A program made the position numbers and the translations under genes. Below are positions 34,858 to 42,049 of a DNA stretch of 64,000 bases, one piece after another (the stretch's first letter is position 1; every line of letters begins with the position of its first letter). Below the pieces are notes generated by a model. That model was not told where the DNA came from. It ran no database searches and saw nothing but the letters and a program-made list of their open reading frames with translations. The stretch is from Antrihabitans cavernicola (GTDB lineage Bacteria > Actinomycetota > Actinomycetes > Mycobacteriales > Mycobacteriaceae), in NCBI RefSeq assembly GCF_008297975.1, contig NZ_VLNY01000003.1, positions 62,001-126,000 on the forward strand, in the 5' to 3' direction.

Positions 34858-35286
34858 ATGGGGGATTCCGAGAACGAGCGGATCGTCGCCGAGTTCTTGA
34901 CTGCGTTGCGCGAGAAGGATTTCGCCACCGCAGGAAAGCTGCTCGACGACGATCTGGTCTACGAGAACGTCGGGTTCCCGACCGTTCGTGGCGGGCGGCG
35001 GACGATCAAGCTGTTCGAGGCACTGACGCGGATGGGTTTCGACGTGGCCGTCCATCGAACCGCGACCGACGGCGACACTGTGCTCAACGAGCGCACGGAC
35101 GTCCTCTCTTTCGGACCCGTGCGGGTGCAGTTCTGGGTGTGCGGCACGTTCGAGTTGCACGACGGCCGAATCACGTTGTGGCGCGATCACTTCGACGTTT
35201 TCGACTTGACCAAGGCGATTGGCCGCGGACTCGCCGGTGCTGTCGTTCCGGCTTTGCGGCCTAGCTTCTCGGACGCTGCCCGCTGA
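34858..35286 (+). CDS. SnoaL/limonene-1,2-epoxide-hydrolase-like protein
   Basis: A 142-residue NTF2-fold protein. The arrangement RIVAEFLTALREKDFATAGKLLDDDLVYENVG, later RTDVLSFGPVRVQFWVCGTFELHDGRITLWRDHFDV, is that of the limonene epoxide hydrolase branch, including the Arg-Asp and Asp pair (R in NERTDV, D in WRDHFD) that form the catalytic triad in that family. Start at 34858, 3 nt after the dehydrogenase stop, suggests a joint pathway, for example hydration of an epoxide or handling of an acyl intermediate. Overlaps the convergent TetR gene by 26 bp. Confidence 0.78.
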   Translation: MGDSENERIVAEFLTALREKDFATAGKLLDDDLVYENVGFPTVRGGRRTIKLFEALTRMGFDVAVHRTATDGDTVLNERTDVLSFGPVRVQFWVCGTFELHDGRITLWRDHFDVFDLTKAIGRGLAGAVVPALRPSFSDAAR

Positions 35287-35971
35287 CCGATGTGGCGTCG
35301 GGCGTGTGATGTCGCATCGACATCACACTGGCAATCTGGTCGCGTGTGATGGCGGGTGCGGCCAATTCGCTGACGCACTCTCGTGATTGGCGGAGACCGT
35401 CGATGAGGAAGCCGAGCTGCCGCCGCCACAGGTCGGGGCAGCGGCTACCCGCGAAGTCGCGCGATGCCTGAATGGTCCACATGATCGCCGGGACGTCGGT
35501 GGGTTCGAAGTCCTGCCGCAGTTTGCCCTGCTCCTTCGCGCGACTCACGAGCACCGTCATCCGTTCCGACATCCGTGCACGGGCCTCCGCGAACGCCGGT
35601 GACTCCACGTGCCCGCTGATCAGCAGTTCGCGCAAGCCCTGATCGTCGGCGAGCTTCTGGCCGCTTTGCTTCAAGAAGTAGACCAGCCCCGCCCACGGAT
35701 CGTCGTTCGCCAGAGCGGAATCGGCGATCACAACAATGTCGTTGACGCGGGAGAGGAAGAGCGCTTGAATCAGCTCGTCCTTGCTCGCAAACCTGCGGTA
35801 GACGGTGCCGACGCCGACGCCCGCATGTTTGGCGACATCGGCCAGCTTGGCTTCCAATCCTTGCTCGGCGAACACCACACGCGCCGAGGCGAGGATCCGC
35901 TCCAGATTCGCCTGCGCATCGCAGCGCAAGGCGGGCTGGTCGGCCAGGCTCGGTGGGGTAGGTGTCGGCAT
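35261..35971 (-). CDS. TetR-family transcriptional regulator
   Basis: A 236-residue protein with N-terminal helix-turn-helix (NLERILASARVVFAEQGLEAKLADVAKHAGVGVGTVYRRF split over residues 22-62) and a C-terminal ligand/dimer domain ending in a disordered tail. ATG 35971 is used; a GTG at 35977 adds two residues. Two identical inverted repeats lie just upstream in the gap to the divergent GtrA gene, so autoregulation and control of that gene are likely. The tail overlaps the SnoaL-like gene. Confidence 0.87.
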   Translation of the reverse strand: MPTPTPPSLADQPALRCDAQANLERILASARVVFAEQGLEAKLADVAKHAGVGVGTVYRRFASKDELIQALFLSRVNDIVVIADSALANDDPWAGLVYFLKQSGQKLADDQGLRELLISGHVESPAFAEARARMSERMTVLVSRAKEQGKLRQDFEPTDVPAIMWTIQASRDFAGSRCPDLWRRQLGFLIDGLRQSRECVSELAAPAITRDQIASVMSMRHHTPDATSVSGQRPRS

Positions 35972-35991
35972 GGTCACAGCTTACGCGGATT

Positions 35992-36008
35992 CGGAACATC
36001 AGGTTCCG
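35992..36008. promoter_or_regulatory. TetR operator, copy 1 (35.9 kb module)
   Basis: CGGAACATCAGGTTCCG: arms CGGAAC/GTTCCG around ATCAG. It starts 21 bp upstream of the TetR start. Confidence 0.8.
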
Positions 36009-36030
36009 CTTGTGTTAGAGTTTTGCTATT

Positions 36031-36047
36031 CGGAACATCAGGTTCCG
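36031..36047. promoter_or_regulatory. TetR operator, copy 2 (35.9 kb module)
   Basis: Identical 17-bp sequence to copy 1, including the asymmetric centre, 39 bp away and 25 bp before the GtrA start. The intervening bases hold TTAGAG and TTTTGCTAT, possible promoter parts. Confidence 0.8.
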
Positions 36048-36072
36048 TTTATCGGCTTCGAGAGGCGCCGCC

Positions 36073-36573
36073 ATGACCGTCCTGGACTTCGAATGGCCAG
36101 GTAGCACCACGGTCGACCGTCAGACGGTCGACAGCGGTGCACGTGGTGTGCGCGCGGTCCAGCTGATTCGTCGGGCCTTCGATCCGGAATCCGACGCCGT
36201 CCTGGCTCAACTCATTCGCTTCGCGCTGGTCGGCGGACTGAGCAACATCCTCTACGTGGCAGCCTTCATCGGGCTGGACTCCGACGGTTCGATTCTCGCG
36301 AACGTTGTCGGCTCCATCGTGAGTACTGCCGTTGCCAACGAAATGCACCGCCGGCTTACGTTTCACGCGTCCGGGCGTGTCAGTTGGTTGACGGCGCAGT
36401 GGGAGGGCGGTGGACTTGCCCTCATCGGCATCGTCGTCAGCTCCGCGTCGCTGGCGATGCTGAACTTCCTGTTCCCGGGAACCAGCGGAATCGTGCAGGC
36501 GCTCTTCGTGATCGGCGTCAGCGCCATCGTCGGCGGGCTTCGTTTCCTCGCCCTTCGAGGCTGGGTCTTCTAG
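36073..36573 (+). CDS. GtrA-family four-helix membrane protein
   Basis: A 166-residue protein: a 45-residue soluble N-terminus and then four helices (FALVGGLSNILYVAAFIGL, ILANVVGSIVSTAVANEMHRRLTF, GGGLALIGIVVSSASLAML, ALFVIGVSAIVGGLRFLALRGWVF). The NEMHRRLTF and FLALRGWVF ends are GtrA hallmarks. GtrA proteins are thought to help move polyprenyl-linked sugars or to modify cell-wall arabinogalactan export. Probably controlled by the divergent TetR. Its stop overlaps the convergent TetR gene by 4 bp. Confidence 0.82.
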   Translation: MTVLDFEWPGSTTVDRQTVDSGARGVRAVQLIRRAFDPESDAVLAQLIRFALVGGLSNILYVAAFIGLDSDGSILANVVGSIVSTAVANEMHRRLTFHASGRVSWLTAQWEGGGLALIGIVVSSASLAMLNFLFPGTSGIVQALFVIGVSAIVGGLRFLALRGWVF

Positions 36574-37187
36574 TTCGCGCCTGACCGCGTCGCGTCATCG
36601 AGCACGGTTCCGAGTACGCACGACGACAATTCTTCGAGGTCTGGATTCTCCCCGACATGCTCGGGTGCCTGCATCGACAGCAATACGTTGATCAGCATTC
36701 CGTGCGCAATGAACTCGCGCGCCTGCTCCGGTGTGCATCCCGTGCGCTCGCGTAGGTGTCGGTAGATGCCGGACATGCCGTCGCGGGCCTGGGCGCCGAT
36801 CTCGGGAACCGAACCCGCCGAGAATCCGTGCATCATCACCAGCAACAGATCGCGGTCTTCGACCAGGTGTCCGTAGGCCGATCCGAGTTTGTCCCAGAAC
36901 TCCTCGTCCTCGGGGTCGACGACCACGTCGTCGAGCACCCTGTCGAATGCCGCGGTGATGGCGCCGATCGCGCGTGCGAAGACTTCACGGAAGAGTTCGG
37001 CCTTGGTGCCGAACATTCGGACCACGTACGGCTGAGAGATCGATGCCTCCTTGGCGACGGCATCTGTGCTGGTCCCCGCGTAACCGCCCCGGGCGAACGC
37101 GCGCGAAGCTGCTGCCAGGATCAGCTCGCGTCGATCGGCTGCGTTCATCCGGGTGGTGGTCGGTTCCGAACTTTCTGAGCGCGACAT
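36570..37187 (-). CDS. TetR-family regulator (divergent from MFS exporter)
   Basis: A 205-residue repressor. The helix-turn-helix lies at residues 17-62 (DRRELILAAASRAFARGGYAG, TSTDAVAKEASISQPYVVRMF). The C-terminal half is the usual helical effector domain. It faces a DHA2 exporter 71 bp away, with a GTTATC-AGTC-GATAAC palindrome between them, so it most likely represses the pump until a substrate binds. ATG at 37187. Confidence 0.88.
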   Translation of the reverse strand: MSRSESSEPTTTRMNAADRRELILAAASRAFARGGYAGTSTDAVAKEASISQPYVVRMFGTKAELFREVFARAIGAITAAFDRVLDDVVVDPEDEEFWDKLGSAYGHLVEDRDLLLVMMHGFSAGSVPEIGAQARDGMSGIYRHLRERTGCTPEQAREFIAHGMLINVLLSMQAPEHVGENPDLEELSSCVLGTVLDDATRSGAN

Positions 37188-37195
37188 GTTGACAT

Positions 37196-37211
37196 GTTAT
37201 CAGTCGATAAC
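37196..37211. promoter_or_regulatory. TetR operator between regulator and MFS pump
   Basis: GTTATC-AGTC-GATAAC, perfect 6-bp arms with a 4-bp centre, 8 bp upstream of the TetR start codon and 47 bp before the exporter start. Confidence 0.65.
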
Positions 37212-37258
37212 TAGCGTTCCCGATTAAGTAATCATTTGATGCTTACAAGGAGCGGGAC

Positions 37259-38686
37259 ATGGCAACAATCACTGACACACTAGACGTCGAACCCGGGCGC
37301 GAACCGGCCGCGGCACGGCTCCTAGGGTCTCGGCCGGTCTGGTTGGTGCTGCTTGCGGCATCGGTGCCGATGTTCATGGCCACCCTGGACAACCTGGTGA
37401 TGACCAGTGCACTGCCAGTCATCAGCAAGGATCTCGATGCCTCCGTCGGTCAGGTGCAGTGGTTCGTCAACGCCTACACCCTTGCCTTCGCGACGCTGAT
37501 GCTCGCGGCCGCGACACTCGGTGATCGGCTGGGTCGGCGCCGGATGTTTCTCGGCGGAATAGTGCTGTTCACGTTGGCGTCGGTCGGCTCGGCACTGTCG
37601 ACCACGCCCGCGATGTTGATCGCCGCCCGCGCGATTCAGGGCGCCGGTGCGGCCGCGATCATGCCGCTGTCGCTCGCGCTGCTTGCGGGCGCGGTTCCGG
37701 TTTCCAAGCGCGCGTTGGCAATCGGTGTCTGGGGCGGCGTCTCCGGACTCGGTATCGCGTTGGGGCCGGTTATCGGCGGTGCCGTGGTGGACGGGGTGTC
37801 CTGGCAGGCCATCTTCTGGCTCAACGTTCCGGTGGCCGTCGTCGCAATTCCGTTGGCGCTCTACGCCCTTCGCGAGTCGTTCGGCCGCTCCAACCCGCTC
37901 GACGTGGCAGGCGTGGTGCTCGCAGGCGTGGCGGTGTTCGCGGGAATCTGGGGGATCGTGCACGGCAACGACGACGGCTGGACATCGGCAATCGTGCTGG
38001 GATCGTTCATCGTCTCGGCTGTGAGCCTCGTCGCCTTCCTCGTCCGTGAACAGCGCACCGAGTTTCCGATGATGCCGTTGCGGCTCTTCAAGTCTCGCAG
38101 CTTCACGATCGCGAACATCGTGAGCCTCGGCTTCTCTGTCGGCATGTTCGGTGCGGTATTCCTGGTGTCGCAGTACCTGCAGATCGTGATGGGGTACACG
38201 CCGTTCCAGGCGGGCCTGCGCACGCTGCCGTGGACGGCCGCGCCGATGCTGATTGCGCCGTTGGCGGGCATTCTCGCGCCCCGAATCGGGATCCGTCCGC
38301 TCCTGGTTTCCGGGCTTGCGCTGCAGGCCGGTTCGCTGGCCTACATGGCGGTGGTCCTTGTTCCGGGTAGTTCTTACGTCAGCATGATCCCGGCTCTCAT
38401 GATGGCCGGTGTCGGAATGGGATTGACGTTCGCGCCGTCGGCAACGGCGGTGCTGTCCGACATGGCCGACGACGATCACGCAACCGCAAGCTCGACCAAC
38501 TCGACGATCCGGGAGATCGGCGTGACGCTCGGTGTCGCAGTGCTGACCGCGGTGTTCCTCGGCTTCGGTGGAGCGTTGACGCCGACCGGCTACACGGACG
38601 CGCTACGGCCGGCGCTGATCGTCGGGGCATTCGCGGTCGCTGCCGCCACCGTCGCGGCACTGTTCATTCCGAATCGGCGGTCGTAG
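37259..38686 (+). CDS. MFS drug exporter, DHA2 type
   Basis: A 475-residue transporter with about 14 helices. MATLDNLVMTSALPVISKDL replaces the usual LDVTIVNVALP of helix 1, ATLGDRLGRRRMFLGG is motif A, and GPVIGGAVVDGVSWQAIFWLNVPV is motif C and following. AAGGAG lies 7 nt before the ATG. Likely exports a hydrophobic toxic compound under control of the divergent TetR. A mostly polar final loop follows the last helix. Confidence 0.87.
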   Translation: MATITDTLDVEPGREPAAARLLGSRPVWLVLLAASVPMFMATLDNLVMTSALPVISKDLDASVGQVQWFVNAYTLAFATLMLAAATLGDRLGRRRMFLGGIVLFTLASVGSALSTTPAMLIAARAIQGAGAAAIMPLSLALLAGAVPVSKRALAIGVWGGVSGLGIALGPVIGGAVVDGVSWQAIFWLNVPVAVVAIPLALYALRESFGRSNPLDVAGVVLAGVAVFAGIWGIVHGNDDGWTSAIVLGSFIVSAVSLVAFLVREQRTEFPMMPLRLFKSRSFTIANIVSLGFSVGMFGAVFLVSQYLQIVMGYTPFQAGLRTLPWTAAPMLIAPLAGILAPRIGIRPLLVSGLALQAGSLAYMAVVLVPGSSYVSMIPALMMAGVGMGLTFAPSATAVLSDMADDDHATASSTNSTIREIGVTLGVAVLTAVFLGFGGALTPTGYTDALRPALIVGAFAVAAATVAALFIPNRRS

Positions 38687-38706
38687 TAAGCGGTACGAGC
38701 GCGCCG

Positions 38707-39177
38707 TCACTTCTGCGGCGCACCTGGGAACGGCACCGTAGGCGGTGTCGTTCCCAGAATCGTGCGCCAATCAGCAAGTCGCAGAGCGGTTTCGGTGAGT
38801 GCATCGATCCCGGTGCCGCGGGTGTGATCGGACTGCGAACGTTCGATCACCGAGCGCCAGGCAACGGCGGTATCGGACTCCGCCTGGACAGCGAGTTGCA
38901 CGGCCGTCGTCGGATCGGTCACCGGGAACGGCACCGTGTATCCGGCGGGCGGCTCGGGGGCAACGATGCTGGCGGCCGACAGGGCATCGATGGTGGCGTC
39001 GCGACGGGCGCGATGGGCAGCGGATGCCGCAGCGATCATGTCGCCGCGATCCGGATTCGAGAACGCTCCCACGATTCCGTAGGCATAGACGGCGGCATTC
39101 TCGGCGGCCAACGCGTCGAGCAGCGCCTGCTGTTCGGGCCCCGGCTGTGTCTGCTGCCGGCGGCGTGGATCGCTCAT
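38707..39177 (-). CDS. DUF4439 (ferritin-like fold) protein
   Basis: A 156-residue helical protein. ALLDALAAENAAVYAYGIVGAF and AASAAHRARRDATIDAL carry the E-(x)6-Y and H-x-x-R spacing of ferritin-like bundles; the PPAGYTVPFPVTDPTTAVQLAVQAESDTAVAWRSV part is typical of DUF4439. Whether it binds metal is unknown. It overlaps the upstream lipoprotein gene by 4 bp and occupies the place of the Ala-rich Rv2844-type gene between proS and rimP in mycobacteria. Confidence 0.75.
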   Translation of the reverse strand: MSDPRRRQQTQPGPEQQALLDALAAENAAVYAYGIVGAFSNPDRGDMIAAASAAHRARRDATIDALSAASIVAPEPPAGYTVPFPVTDPTTAVQLAVQAESDTAVAWRSVIERSQSDHTRGTGIDALTETALRLADWRTILGTTPPTVPFPGAPQK

Positions 39178-39728
39178 CGCAGCAACACTCCGGCATGCAC
39201 GGCACACGCCGCGCTGATCGAACCGAGGAGGCCTGCCCGGTAGTCGGATTGCGTCCTGGCGAGCGCGGCAGCGCTGTTCTGCGCGCCGACCAGCTGTGCG
39301 CGCAAGGCGTCCACCGCCGGCGGCGGGGCAGGGGCTACCGAGGATTGCGTAGTCGTCGGATCGGCAGAGGGTGTCGAGCCGTCCGGATACGTTCCGACCA
39401 GCCGAGCGACCTCCGTGCGCAGTGCGTCGGCATGGGCCGTGCGTTCGGCCGCGATCAGGGTCAATGCCGCTGTGCGGTCGGGCGCGAGAGCTGCCGCGCT
39501 GCGCGCATCCGCGGCATTCTGTCGTGCCGCCTCCTCCTGCGCAATGAGCGGATCGGGCGGCTCCGGCGCGGCGTCGTCGCCGTTCGAGCACGCTGCGACG
39601 GTGCTGACTCCGACCACGCCGACGGCAGCAATACCGGCCAGCCGGAAACTGGAGCGCCGGGACAGCACGGGTGAGGCGACGGTGGTGAGCACCGGTACAT
39701 CGTGCCAGGCGGGTCGATCCGGTGCCAT
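39174..39728 (-). CDS. Probable lipoprotein with twin-arginine-like signal, Ala-rich
   Basis: A 184-residue protein. After about 25 polar residues comes SRRSSFRLAGIAAVGVVGVS then TVAACSNG, that is a twin-arginine-like n-region, a hydrophobic stretch and a lipobox (VAAC), so it is probably exported folded and lipidated. The rest is Ala-rich coiled helix with a Pro/Ser/Thr-rich loop. It is the upstream partner of the DUF4439 gene (ATGA overlap), and both resemble the paired Ala-rich genes found before rimP in mycobacteria. Function unknown. Confidence 0.7.
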   Translation of the reverse strand: MAPDRPAWHDVPVLTTVASPVLSRRSSFRLAGIAAVGVVGVSTVAACSNGDDAAPEPPDPLIAQEEAARQNAADARSAAALAPDRTAALTLIAAERTAHADALRTEVARLVGTYPDGSTPSADPTTTQSSVAPAPPPAVDALRAQLVGAQNSAAALARTQSDYRAGLLGSISAACAVHAGVLLR

Positions 39729-39869
39729 GACCGACACCGCGCAACCATCCAGCACAGCGCAACCTCCGACGACGTGTGCAAACGATCGACCCGAATGCGA
39801 GTTAGGCTTGATCTTCGAACGTGCGCCGCCACAACTGATCCAACGACAACTGAACCAGGAGCCTCCCAG

Positions 39870-40457
39870 ATGCCGATTCCGTCCAAGGAGAGGGTGAACG
39901 AGCTCGTCGCAGAGCTCGTCGCACGCCGGGGTTACGACCTCGAGGACGTGAACGTGATTCCCGCTGGCAGGCACACCACCGTTCGGGTGATGGTCGATTC
40001 CGATGCAGGCGTCAGTCTGGACGCGATCGCCGACCTGAGCCGCGACATCTCGGTCGCCCTGGACGATCTCACCGAAGTAGGGGAGACGCCGTACACGCTC
40101 GAGGTCACCACTCCCGGTGTCGAGCGGCCGCTGACACACGAGCGGCACTGGCGGCGCGCCCGTGGCCGGAAGGTGCGGCTGAGCGCAGGAGGCGAAGCCG
40201 TGGACGGTCGGATCGGAGCCGTCACCGACGACTCGGTCGACCTCGTTGTCGGCGGCAAAGCAAATCCGACGATCCGTCCGATAGCACTCGCCGACATCAC
40301 CGATGCCGTCGTCCAGGTCGAATTCTCGCCACCCGGCGAACGTGAGCTGGAGCTGGCAGGCGGAGTCGCCGAAGGCAGGCCGATCTCCGGTGACCGCACC
40401 ACCGAACGCGACGCCACCGAACTCGACGACACCGAATCCGAGGGGGAAGACAAATGA
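39870..40457 (+). CDS. rimP: Ribosome maturation factor RimP
   Basis: A 195-residue protein for 30S subunit maturation. N-terminal alpha/beta domain with [40 protein letters not shown], then the [27 protein letters not shown] block of RimP_N and an Sm-like C-terminal domain. Acidic, low-complexity C-terminal tail. GGAG lies 8 bases before the ATG. It heads the rimP-nusA-infB operon and overlaps nusA by 4 bp. Confidence 0.94.
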   Translation: MPIPSKERVNELVAELVARRGYDLEDVNVIPAGRHTTVRVMVDSDAGVSLDAIADLSRDISVALDDLTEVGETPYTLEVTTPGVERPLTHERHWRRARGRKVRLSAGGEAVDGRIGAVTDDSVDLVVGGKANPTIRPIALADITDAVVQVEFSPPGERELELAGGVAEGRPISGDRTTERDATELDDTESEGEDK

Positions 40458-41482
40458 ATATCGACATCGGCGCGCTGCGTGCGATCGAAGCCGACAAAGG
40501 CATCTCGATCGAGACGGTCATCGCGACCATCCAGTCCGCACTGCTCACCGCGTACCGCCACACGGACGGTCACGAACCCAACGCGCGCATCGACGTCGAT
40601 CGGAAATCCGGGATCGTTCGGGTGATGGCCCGCGAGGTCGACGCCGACGGCAACACGATCTCCGAATGGGACGACACACCCGAAGGCTTCGGACGGATCG
40701 CAGCTACCACCGCGCGGCAGGTCATCCTGCAGCGTCTGCGCGACGCCGAGCACGAGAAGTCGTTCGGTGAGTACTCCACCCACGAGGGCGAGATCGTCGG
40801 CGGCGTCATCCAGCGCGATACCCGAGCGAATGCTCGCGGCACCGTCGTCATGCGGATCGGCAGCGATGCCAACGGAGCCGATGGCCTGATCCCACCGGCC
40901 GAGCAGGTACCCGGTGAAACGTACGAGCACGGGGAGCGCATCAAGTGCTACGTGGTCGGCGTCACGCGCGGTCAGCGCGGCCCACAGATCACCTTATCGC
41001 GTACCCATCCGAATCTGGTGCGCAAGCTTTTCGCCCTCGAGGTCCCCGAGATCGCCGACGGGTCGGTCGAGATCGTGGCCGTCGCGCGTGAGTCGGGGCA
41101 TCGCTCAAAGATTGCCGTTCGCTCCAACGTCGCCGGGCTCAACGCCAAGGGCGCGTGCATCGGCCCGATGGGAGCGCGGGTTCGCAACGTCATGAGCGAA
41201 TTGGCGGGGGAGAAGATCGACATCATCGACTTCGACGAGGATCCGGCGAAGTTCGTCGGCAACGCGCTGTCACCGTCGAAGGTGGTGTCCGTGACGGTCG
41301 TCGATCCCGATGCTCGTGCAGCGCGGGTAGTGGTGCCCGACTTCCAGCTCTCCCTCGCGATCGGCAAGGAAGGCCAGAATGCCCGGCTCGCGGCGCGCCT
41401 GACCGGGTGGCGCATCGACATCCGCAGCGACGCCGCTCCGGTCACCGATCACCCCACCGAGCGCGCAGCGGATCGGGGTTAG
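40454..41482 (+). CDS. nusA: Transcription termination/antitermination factor NusA
   Basis: A 342-residue NusA without the C-terminal acidic repeats of E. coli, as usual in actinobacteria. N-terminal RNA-polymerase-binding domain (residues 1-110), S1 domain ([26 protein letters not shown]), and KH1/KH2 ([55 protein letters not shown]). Acts with RNA polymerase in pausing, termination and rRNA antitermination. ATGA overlap with rimP. Confidence 0.96.
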   Translation: MNIDIGALRAIEADKGISIETVIATIQSALLTAYRHTDGHEPNARIDVDRKSGIVRVMAREVDADGNTISEWDDTPEGFGRIAATTARQVILQRLRDAEHEKSFGEYSTHEGEIVGGVIQRDTRANARGTVVMRIGSDANGADGLIPPAEQVPGETYEHGERIKCYVVGVTRGQRGPQITLSRTHPNLVRKLFALEVPEIADGSVEIVAVARESGHRSKIAVRSNVAGLNAKGACIGPMGARVRNVMSELAGEKIDIIDFDEDPAKFVGNALSPSKVVSVTVVDPDARAARVVVPDFQLSLAIGKEGQNARLAARLTGWRIDIRSDAAPVTDHPTERAADRG

Positions 41483-41527
41483 GGGAACGGATGCGGAGAT
41501 CGGACCCATCCAGCGGTAGAGTGGTCG

Positions 41528-41884
41528 ATGGTTCGGCATGAGCCTGTGGTTTCTGTGCCTTCTGCACCCGGTTCCCCGGTCAGGACGTGCATCGGATGCC
41601 GCGAGCGCGCGCTGACCGTCGATCTGTTGAGGGTCGTCGCACGCAATGGAACCGGGAATGACGTCGAAGGCTCCGTGGTTGTGCCCGATCCCCGGTGCAG
41701 ACTTCCCGGCCGAGGTGCGTGGTTGCATCCTCGGTTGGATTGCCTGAACCAAGCAGAACGACGCCGAGCATTCGGCAGAGCGCTTCGAGTGTCCGGACAT
41801 CTGGACATCACCGCGTTGATACGGCTGATCGAGCCGGACCGAAACGGGCTTGTGACCGGACGGAACGGCGAGCAAGATCAGTAG
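41528..41884 (+). CDS. ylxR: YlxR-family RNA-binding protein (DUF448)
   Basis: A 118-residue protein of the nusA-infB operon. PVRTCIGCRERALTVDLLRVVA and PDPRCRLPGRGAWLHPRLDCL are the family motifs, including the G-R-G-A-W nucleic-acid-binding loop. YlxR has been linked to transcription/RNA metabolism, with no firm biochemical role. The start codon follows TAGAGT by 5 nt; GTG codons a few residues inside are alternatives. Confidence 0.9.
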   Translation: MVRHEPVVSVPSAPGSPVRTCIGCRERALTVDLLRVVARNGTGNDVEGSVVVPDPRCRLPGRGAWLHPRLDCLNQAERRRAFGRALRVSGHLDITALIRLIEPDRNGLVTGRNGEQDQ

Positions 41885-42049
41885 TGATGTGCAGCACCAC
41901 CACCGAGCACCACTTTCGAGAAGAACAGGCACGAGCACTCATGAGCACAACGTGAAGCACCAACGATGAACGTCCGTCGGAGATAACCCGAGGTCGTTGC
42001 GGGCACCCCTATCGGGGACGCCACGCTCGACCTCTCAGTGAGGAGAGCA

